Of a stretch of 11,257 nucleotides of DNA, positions 6,144-11,257 are shown in pieces. The notes under the pieces are model-generated. The model made no database searches and was not told the origin of the DNA. It saw nothing but the letters and a program-made list of their open reading frames with translations. Every line of letters starts with the position of its first letter. Position 1 is the stretch's first letter. Source of the stretch: JBHGBM01 sp041946965 (lineage in GTDB: Bacteria; Acidobacteriota; Terriglobia; Bryobacterales; Bryobacteraceae); NCBI GenBank assembly GCA_041946965.1, contig JBHGBM010000121.1, forward strand, positions 1-11,257, given 5' to 3'. Both the position numbers and the translations under genes were made by a program.

Positions 6144-7120
6144 CGCGCGCGCTCGGTGAGTGGTACCGCGCCCACCGCCGCCGGCTGCCCTGGCGCGAAA
6201 CCGACGACCCGTACCGCATCTGGGTCTCCGAGATCATGCTCCAGCAGACCCGTGTGGAAACGGTCATTCCGTACTACCGGCGTTTCCTGCACCGGTTCCC
6301 CACCCTCGAACGGCTTGCCGCCGCCCCGGAGCGCGATGTGCTGGCGGCCTGGAGCGGCCTCGGCTACTACTCCCGCGCCCGCAACCTGCACCGCGCGGCG
6401 CGGGCCATCGCGCAAGCCGGCGCCTTCCCGCGCGATTACGAGGGCATCCGGGCGCTGGCGGGCGTGGGCCCGTACACCGCCGCGGCCGTCGCCAGCATCG
6501 CTTTCGGTCTGCCCCACGCGGTGCTGGACGGCAACGTGATGCGGGTCATCGCGCGTATCACGGACGACTCGGGCGATATCGCTTCGGCCGGAACGCGCCG
6601 CAGGTTCGAACGGCTCGCGGACCAGTGGCTCGACCGCCGCGACCCCGGCCTGTTCAACCAGGCGATCATGGAGCTCGGCGCCACCCTGTGCCTCCCCCGC
6701 GCGCCGCGTTGCGCCGCCTGCCCGCTCGCGCGCCTGTGCCTGGCCCGCGCCCGCGGCACGGCGGCGCAGTTGCCCGTCAAGCTACGGCGCGCCCAGCCCG
6801 TGCGGATCGAAGCCGAACTTGCGGTCGCCGCGCGGAGCGGGCGCGTCCTGCTCCGTCAGCGCGGCGAAAGGCCGATGGCAGGGTTCTGGGAGCTGCCCGC
6901 CCCGGACGAGCTGCCCGGCTTCCGCCGCGAGCGCGAGCACGGCGCCTTCCGGCACTCCATCGTGCACCGCCGCTATCTCTTTACGGTCTGCTCGGGAAGC
7001 GCGCCGGACAGGCCGGCGGCCCTGCGCTGGTTCACCCGGCGCGAAATCGCCGCGCTCCCTTTGAGCACTACCGCCCGCAAGGCCCTCGCGCTGGCGGGCT
7101 GGATGACGGTACAAAGGTAG
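6122..7120 (+). CDS. mutY: A/G-specific adenine glycosylase
   Basis: A base-excision repair enzyme (332 aa) that removes adenine mispaired with 8-oxoguanine. The GTG at 6122 is chosen because it places the catalytic Glu at residue 37 (WVSEIMLQQTRVETV), as in E. coli. The frame is open further upstream (GTG 6101, ATG 6032), but those codons overlap the S24 gene and give no family sequence. Features: helix-hairpin-helix LAGVGPYTAAAVASIAFG (112-129), catalytic Asp136 in VLDGNVMRV, and a [4Fe-4S] loop Cys190-X6-Cys197-X2-Cys200-X5-Cys206. A NUDIX-like C-terminal 8-oxoG recognition domain follows from about 225 (GFWELPA at 254-260). The usual FSH recognition loop appears as FRH (276-278). No Shine-Dalgarno is visible; translation is probably coupled to the preceding gene. 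xseA begins 2 bp after the stop. Confidence 0.94.
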   Translation: MATHARVARALGEWYRAHRRRLPWRETDDPYRIWVSEIMLQQTRVETVIPYYRRFLHRFPTLERLAAAPERDVLAAWSGLGYYSRARNLHRAARAIAQAGAFPRDYEGIRALAGVGPYTAAAVASIAFGLPHAVLDGNVMRVIARITDDSGDIASAGTRRRFERLADQWLDRRDPGLFNQAIMELGATLCLPRAPRCAACPLARLCLARARGTAAQLPVKLRRAQPVRIEAELAVAARSGRVLLRQRGERPMAGFWELPAPDELPGFRREREHGAFRHSIVHRRYLFTVCSGSAPDRPAALRWFTRREIAALPLSTTARKALALAGWMTVQR

Positions 7121-7122
7121 TA

Positions 7123-8481
7123 GTGGAACAGTTCGCCCTGGAGTTTCTCCCCCAACGCCGGACCTACACGGTCAGTGAGCTGAACGCCGCCATCCGCGCC
7201 GCGCTCGAGGGTGAGTTCGAGGACGTGTGGGTTTCGGGCGAGATCTCCGGCGTCAAGCTGGCCGCCAGCGGGCATTACTATTTCACCCTCAAGGAGCGCG
7301 ATGCCCAGTTGCGCTGCGTGGTCTTCCGTTCCTCCCACCGCTATTGGAAGTTCAAGCCGCAGGACGGCATGGCGGTGCTGGCGCGCGGCCGCATCGACGT
7401 GTACGAAGCGCGCGGCGAGTACCAGTTGCTGGTGGAGGCGCTCGAGCCGCAGGGCCACGGCGCGCTGCAATTCGCCTTCGAGCAGCTCAAGAAGAAACTG
7501 GCCGCCGAAGGACTCTTCGATCCCGCGCGCAAGCGAGCCCTCCCGAAATATCCGCGCCGCATCGGCATCGTCACCTCCCCGCGCGGCGCCGCCATCGCCG
7601 ACATGGTCAACATCCTCTCGCGGCGCTTCCCCGGCCTGCACATACGCCTTTACCCGGCTCTGGTGCAGGGCGAAGGGTCCATCGAGGAGGTTTGCCGCGG
7701 CATCGAGTACTTCAGCCGCGCGCGGTGGGCGGACGTGGTCATCGTGGGCCGCGGCGGCGGCTCGCTCGAAGACCTCTGGACCTTCAACGAGGAGGCTGTG
7801 GCGCGGGCTATCGCGGCGTGCACGGTCCCGGTGGTCTCGGCCGTGGGGCACGAAACCGACATCACCATCGCGGATTTCGTCGCCGACCTGCGCGCGCCCA
7901 CGCCCTCGGCCGCGGCGGAGCTGATCGTGTGTACCCGCCAGGAGCTGTTGGAACGCCTGGAGACGCTGCGCGGCAAAACCGCGCAGTTGCTGCGCTACCG
8001 CCTGCTCATGCTGAAACAGAGCCTTCAGCAACAGGGCATCGAGCGGCCTTTGAACGCGCTGCACCGGCGCATCGGCAGGCACATGCAGCGCGTCGACGAT
8101 ATCGGCCACGGCATGCGCCACCGCTGGCGCGAGCTGATGGCGGAGCGCGAACGCGCCCGGCGCGCGCTCGAGGACCGGCTCCGGCGCTTCGACCCGCGCC
8201 CACGCTTCGCCGCCGGCCGCCGGCGCATGGATGCCGCCCGCGCCGGCGCGCTCCATGCCATGCACGTCAACCTCGCCCGCCGCCGCGCGCTTTACGAACA
8301 GGCCGCCGCCAAGCTCGGCCAGCTCAGCCCGCTGCGCATCCTGGAGCGCGGTTACGCCATCGTCACCGGCGAAGACGGCGCCATCCTCAAGGACGCCGCC
8401 GCCGCCCCGCCCGGCTCCGCCATCCGGGTGCGTTTAGCCCAGGGCCGGCTCTCCGCGTCGGTCACCGAAAGCCGGCGGTAA
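7123..8481 (+). CDS. xseA: Exodeoxyribonuclease VII large subunit
   Basis: A 452-residue catalytic subunit of exonuclease VII, which degrades single-stranded DNA to oligonucleotides in mismatch and damage repair together with several small XseB subunits. The GTG at 7123 begins 2 bp after the mutY stop and is preceded by AAAGGT (7113-7118). Layout: N-terminal OB-fold for ssDNA binding with VWVSGEISGVKLAASGHYYF (35-54) and RGRIDVYEARGEYQL (about 88-102); a catalytic core with RIGIVTSPRGAAIADMVNIL and VIVGRGGGSLEDLWTFNEE (about 206-224), then SAVGHETDITIADFVADLRA (about 240-259) and PTPSAAAEL; a long basic coiled coil (about 270-395) that recruits XseB; and a C-terminal segment SPLRILERGYAIVT. 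All hallmark motifs are intact. The same frame is open back across mutY, but that stretch is not coding. xseB does not follow it here. Confidence 0.96.
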   Translation: MEQFALEFLPQRRTYTVSELNAAIRAALEGEFEDVWVSGEISGVKLAASGHYYFTLKERDAQLRCVVFRSSHRYWKFKPQDGMAVLARGRIDVYEARGEYQLLVEALEPQGHGALQFAFEQLKKKLAAEGLFDPARKRALPKYPRRIGIVTSPRGAAIADMVNILSRRFPGLHIRLYPALVQGEGSIEEVCRGIEYFSRARWADVVIVGRGGGSLEDLWTFNEEAVARAIAACTVPVVSAVGHETDITIADFVADLRAPTPSAAAELIVCTRQELLERLETLRGKTAQLLRYRLLMLKQSLQQQGIERPLNALHRRIGRHMQRVDDIGHGMRHRWRELMAERERARRALEDRLRRFDPRPRFAAGRRRMDAARAGALHAMHVNLARRRALYEQAAAKLGQLSPLRILERGYAIVTGEDGAILKDAAAAPPGSAIRVRLAQGRLSASVTESRR

Positions 8482-8511
8482 CCCGGCCGCGCCGCAGGCC
8501 GTCTTCACGGC

Positions 8512-10131
8512 ATGACCCGGCTCGCCATCACAGCGGTCCTGTGCGCCGCCGCGCTGGCTGCGCAGCCGCCGCGCACGCCGCGGCCGGAAACCCCGCAGTA
8601 CAAGCCCGAGGATGCCTGCACCGTGGAAGGACTGGCGGTGAATGCCGCCACCGGCGAACCGCTCAGGAAAGCGAGCGTCAGGCTGCGGCGCGCCGACGGC
8701 GGCTACGGCGCGCGCTCCTACACCGCCACCACCGACGCCGCCGGAAAATTCACAATTGCGAACGTGGCCCCCGGCTCCTACCGGCTTTCCGCGCAGCGCA
8801 ACGGCTTTGTGGACACCGATTGGGCCGCCGGCGCCCCGTTCTCGCTCACTCCCCGGCAGCGCCTGGCGGACGTATCGTTCCGCATGCTCCCGCACGGCGT
8901 GATCACCGGCCGCGTGGTGGACGAGGACGGCGAGGCGGTGGCCGGAATCGACGTCTACGCCATGCGCTACCGCTACCCCCAGGGCAGGCGCCAGCTCTCC
9001 ACCTTCGGCGAGGCCTCCACCAACGACCTCGGCGAATACCGCATCTACGGCCTGCCGCCCGGCCGCTACCTTCTGCGCGCCACGCCTCATACCAGTTACG
9101 GGAGGGGCGGCCCCGCCGGGCAGCCTGAAGAACAGTACGTGCCCACGTTCTTTCCGGGCGCGCCGGACGCTGCATCCGCCGCTCCGGTCGAGGTGGCCGC
9201 GGGCGGGCAGGTCCGCGGGCTCGACATGACCCTCGCCCGCAAGCGCACGGTGCGCGTGAGAGGGCGCGTGGTGGACAACACCGGCGGGTCGAACCGCCGG
9301 CGCGCCATGGTGTTCCTGCGCACCCGCGACGGCGGTTCCAATATGCGCCCCTCCAGCGTGGACGGCAGCGGCAATTTCGAAATCGCCGGCGTGATGCCGG
9401 GCTCCTACACCCTGGTAGCCGCCATTTCCGAGCGCGGCGAAGGCGGCTTGACCGCGCGCATGCCGCTCGAGGTGGGCGGCGGCGGCGTGGATAACGTGGT
9501 GCTCAACCTGAACCCGCCTATCACGGTGGCCGGACGCGTGCGCCTCGAGGGCCAGCAATCCGCCAGCGTCACCCGCGTGCAGGTCTCGCTGCGCACGGCC
9601 GATCCGTTTTCCTTCGGAGGACCTCCTTCGGCCCGCGTGCAGGCCGACGGCTCTTTCCGCCTGGCGAACGTCAGCCCCGACGAATACTACGTGGTGCTTT
9701 CGGGCCTGCCGGACGGCTACTACGTCAAAGCCATCGCCGCCGCGGGCCAGGACGTGCTCCTTACCGGCATCGACTTCAGCCGTGGCGCGCTTCCCATCGA
9801 CGTGTTCCTGAGCCCCAACGCGGGCCAGGCCGCCGGCGTGGTCCTCAACCAGAAACAGGAGCCCGAGCCCGAGGCCACCGTGGTGCTTGTGCCCGCGGAG
9901 AAAGAACGCATGGGCCTCGCGCAGTTCTACCGCACCGCGAAATCCGACGCTTCCGGCCGCTTCGCCCTGAAGAATCTCGACCCCGGCCGCTACAACGCTT
10001 ACGCCTGGCGCGAGATCGAACCGGGCGCCTGGCTCGATCCGGATTTCATGAAGCCCCTCGAGCTATCCGGCGAGCCCGTTACCATCCGCGAAAGCGGCCA
10101 GGAAGAGATCAAGCTGCGGCTGGCCCCGTGA
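8512..10131 (+). CDS. Secreted protein of tandem carboxypeptidase-regulatory-like (Ig-like) modules
   Basis: A 539-residue exported protein. The signal peptide is short (hydrophobic core 4-16, cleavage probably after ALAA, residue 17). The rest is about five beta-sandwich modules of the carboxypeptidase-D regulatory/transthyretin-like type, starting near 38 (VEGLAVNAATGEPLRKASV), 129 (GVITGRVVDEDGEAVAGIDV), 246 (VRVRGRVVDNTGG), 333 (ITVAGRVRLEGQQ) and 432 (QAAGVVLNQKQEPEPEATVV). Several repeat the signature DAAGKFTIANVAPGSYRL, in variants such as DGSGNFEIAGVMPGSYTL and DASGRFALKNLDPGRYNAY. No peptidase, TonB plug or barrel domain follows, so this is not a complete Oar/TonB-type transporter. 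The likely role is an envelope or adhesive scaffold; the ligand is unknown. It starts 30 bp after xseA with no clear Shine-Dalgarno. GC-rich codon use matches its neighbours. Confidence 0.85.
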   Translation: MTRLAITAVLCAAALAAQPPRTPRPETPQYKPEDACTVEGLAVNAATGEPLRKASVRLRRADGGYGARSYTATTDAAGKFTIANVAPGSYRLSAQRNGFVDTDWAAGAPFSLTPRQRLADVSFRMLPHGVITGRVVDEDGEAVAGIDVYAMRYRYPQGRRQLSTFGEASTNDLGEYRIYGLPPGRYLLRATPHTSYGRGGPAGQPEEQYVPTFFPGAPDAASAAPVEVAAGGQVRGLDMTLARKRTVRVRGRVVDNTGGSNRRRAMVFLRTRDGGSNMRPSSVDGSGNFEIAGVMPGSYTLVAAISERGEGGLTARMPLEVGGGGVDNVVLNLNPPITVAGRVRLEGQQSASVTRVQVSLRTADPFSFGGPPSARVQADGSFRLANVSPDEYYVVLSGLPDGYYVKAIAAAGQDVLLTGIDFSRGALPIDVFLSPNAGQAAGVVLNQKQEPEPEATVVLVPAEKERMGLAQFYRTAKSDASGRFALKNLDPGRYNAYAWREIEPGAWLDPDFMKPLELSGEPVTIRESGQEEIKLRLAP

Positions 10132-10134
10132 GCC

Positions 10135-11091
10135 CTACTGCGCCGCGGTGACCCGCAGCGGCTTGTCCAGGCTGAAGGTCAGCACTGATTCGACCGGCAC
10201 CTTGATGCTGCCGCCCTTGGTGAGGATCTGCGTGAGCGCTCCGGCTCCGGCACCCGCTCCCGCTCCGATCGCCGCGCCCCTGCCGCCGCCCGCCACCGCG
10301 CCGATAATGGCTCCGAGCGCCGCGCCGCCGCCGGTGTACCCCGCGGTGCGCTTGTTGGCGCCCACGCCTTCCTTGCCCTTCTTGGTGATATCGACGGTGT
10401 CGATGTTGTACTGCTTGCCCTGGATGGTGACTGATTGCAGGTCCAGCACCAGGTCCGAAGCGCCCCGGATGCGCCCGCCCTTGGTGGCGGACCGGATCAC
10501 GATGCGCGCGCTGGCGTTGCGCGGGATCACTACGTCGCCGTTGGCGTCCTTGGCGTCGCGCGTGACCTGCGCGTCGAAGGTCTGCCCTTCGGCCGCGGTG
10601 GAAGAATCGATGGTCTCGTTGGTGCGTACCGAGATTTCGCTGCCCGCGGGCAACTCATACGTCTTCGTCGTCACCGCGGGTTGCGACGGCGCCGCGGGCG
10701 CCTGCTGCGCCGGGGGGGCCTGCTGCGCGGCGGTCTCGCGTCCCGCTTCTTTCCTTGCAGCGGGTCTTGCGGGCGGCGCCGCCTGGCGAGCCTGCTGGGC
10801 GGCCGGGGCCGCCTGGCTGTAGTCCACGGATTTCACCTGTGCCAGCGGAATCTTCCGCTCGATGCCGTCGTCGCCGGCCACCACCATGTGCTCCTGCGTG
10901 CTCGCCACGATGGCGCCCGGGACCTTGCTGCCATCTTTCAGAATCACGGAAACGTGCGGCGCTCCGCCGGTCTGCGCGGCGGCGGGTTGCGCCTCCGCGG
11001 CGGGCTGTGGAGCTTCCGCGCTCTCCTTCTTCGCGCACGAGGAAAGGATGGCCATACCCACGAATACGGCAACGGCTATGCTGCGTCTCAT
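10135..11091 (-). CDS. Glycine-zipper lipoprotein with Ala/Pro/Gln linker
   Basis: A 318-residue predicted lipoprotein. The ATG at 11091 is supported by GGGAGG 6 nt upstream and by the signal peptide it reveals: MRRS, hydrophobic AVAVFVGMAIL, and lipobox LSSC with Cys19 for lipidation. A frame extension to 11178 has no such support. Residues about 46-93 form a small beta domain (HVSVILKDGSKVPGAIV ... IPLAQVKSVDYS). A low-complexity Ala/Pro/Gln linker follows (about 94-140), then a domain with YELPAGSEISVRTNETIDSS (about 144-163), VVIPRNASARIVI and LVLDLQSVTIQGK. A glycine-zipper segment (GGGAALGAIIGAVAGGGRGA, about 249-268, then AIGAGAGAGAGAL) could insert into or oligomerise at a membrane. 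Similar proteins are common in Acidobacteria; the role is unknown. It converges on the preceding gene with 3 bp between stops. Confidence 0.85.
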   Translation of the reverse strand: MRRSIAVAVFVGMAILSSCAKKESAEAPQPAAEAQPAAAQTGGAPHVSVILKDGSKVPGAIVASTQEHMVVAGDDGIERKIPLAQVKSVDYSQAAPAAQQARQAAPPARPAARKEAGRETAAQQAPPAQQAPAAPSQPAVTTKTYELPAGSEISVRTNETIDSSTAAEGQTFDAQVTRDAKDANGDVVIPRNASARIVIRSATKGGRIRGASDLVLDLQSVTIQGKQYNIDTVDITKKGKEGVGANKRTAGYTGGGAALGAIIGAVAGGGRGAAIGAGAGAGAGALTQILTKGGSIKVPVESVLTFSLDKPLRVTAAQ

Positions 11092-11097
11092 GAATTT

Positions 11098-11103
11098 CCT
11101 CCC
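11098..11103 (-). promoter_or_regulatory. Ribosome binding site of the glycine-zipper lipoprotein
   Basis: On the minus strand GGGAGG lies 6 nt before the ATG at 11091, an ideal spacing. It decides this start over the open upstream extension. Confidence 0.75.
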
Positions 11104-11257
11104 GTTCCTAACGCTAGCCGATACCGCCCGGCGGCGCAAGCCTGCCTTCGCCGGAGTGATATACTCAAGGCCGGTCAAAACAGACCAGGTTTCCGAATCT
11201 CAGTCACAATGGGGCGACCAACCCCGATTCGCAGTCGCGCGGGTTACGCTGTGAGTC

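Noticed and set aside
6160..7122. Upstream extension of the xseA frame through mutY
   Set aside because: The extension gives Pro/Arg/Ala-rich sequence, while mutY in another frame shows all catalytic and iron-sulphur residues. The GTG at 7123 has a ribosome binding site and starts the true XseA N-terminus.
8434..9558. 374-codon minus-strand frame opposite the multi-module secreted protein
   Set aside because: The plus-strand frame has a signal peptide and five repeated Ig-like modules; the reverse frame has none.
11158..11178. TTGACC and TATATC boxes upstream of the lipoprotein gene (minus strand)
   Set aside because: The boxes are only 9 bp apart, too close for a sigma-70 promoter, and no alternative pairing at 16-18 bp is convincing.
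11209..11257. Possible plus-strand gene start (ATG 11209 or GTG 11251) running off the window
   Set aside because: No ribosome binding site, no recognisable N-terminus, and too little sequence to judge.

Overview
The window is GC-rich, densely coding bacterial DNA. It probably comes from the Acidobacteriota (Solibacter/Bryobacter-like). That placement is inference from the gene families: a secreted VWFA protein of the type common in Acidobacteria, a secreted protein made only of carboxypeptidase-regulatory-like modules, a glycine-zipper lipoprotein, and a CcsA/HemX-hemA-hemC-SUMT haem cluster. No rRNA, tRNA, CRISPR array, integrase or transposase was seen.

Region 1 (1-3007, minus strand) is a tetrapyrrole operon. 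Read in its own direction it runs: CcsA/HemX-type membrane protein, glutamyl-tRNA reductase (hemA), hydroxymethylbilane synthase (hemC), and the first 28 codons of a uroporphyrinogen-III C-methyltransferase that leaves the window. Every junction overlaps (4, 11 and 4 bp), so the genes are almost certainly cotranscribed and translationally coupled. The products take glutamyl-tRNA to hydroxymethylbilane and on towards uroporphyrinogen III, sirohaem and haem. A good extended -10 element lies just upstream of the first gene.

Region 2 (3008-4324) is a boundary segment. It holds a threefold 10-bp tandem repeat, then a gene of unknown function rich in Trp and Cys (331 aa), then a perfect 9-bp-stem hairpin.

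Region 3 (4325-10131, plus strand) is a run of five closely spaced genes: a secreted VWFA-domain protein with degenerate metal-site residues, an S24 (LexA/UmuD-type) peptidase-domain protein with no visible DNA-binding domain, mutY (A/G-mismatch adenine glycosylase), xseA (exonuclease VII large subunit), and the secreted multi-module protein. The S24-mutY-xseA core is tightly packed (about 22 bp overlap, then 2 bp gap) and looks like a DNA-maintenance unit.

Region 4 (10135-11091, minus strand) is a lipoprotein with a low-complexity linker and a C-terminal glycine zipper. It converges on region 3 with only 3 bp between stop codons. The last 166 bases (11092-11257) hold its ribosome binding site and nothing else I can support.

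Most of the window is ordinary. The items most worth a second look are the S24 protein with a complete-looking self-cleavage layout but no recognisable DNA-binding domain, its coupling to mutY and xseA, and the unrecognised Trp/Cys-rich protein next to the tandem repeat. I do not see evidence for a complete new system.
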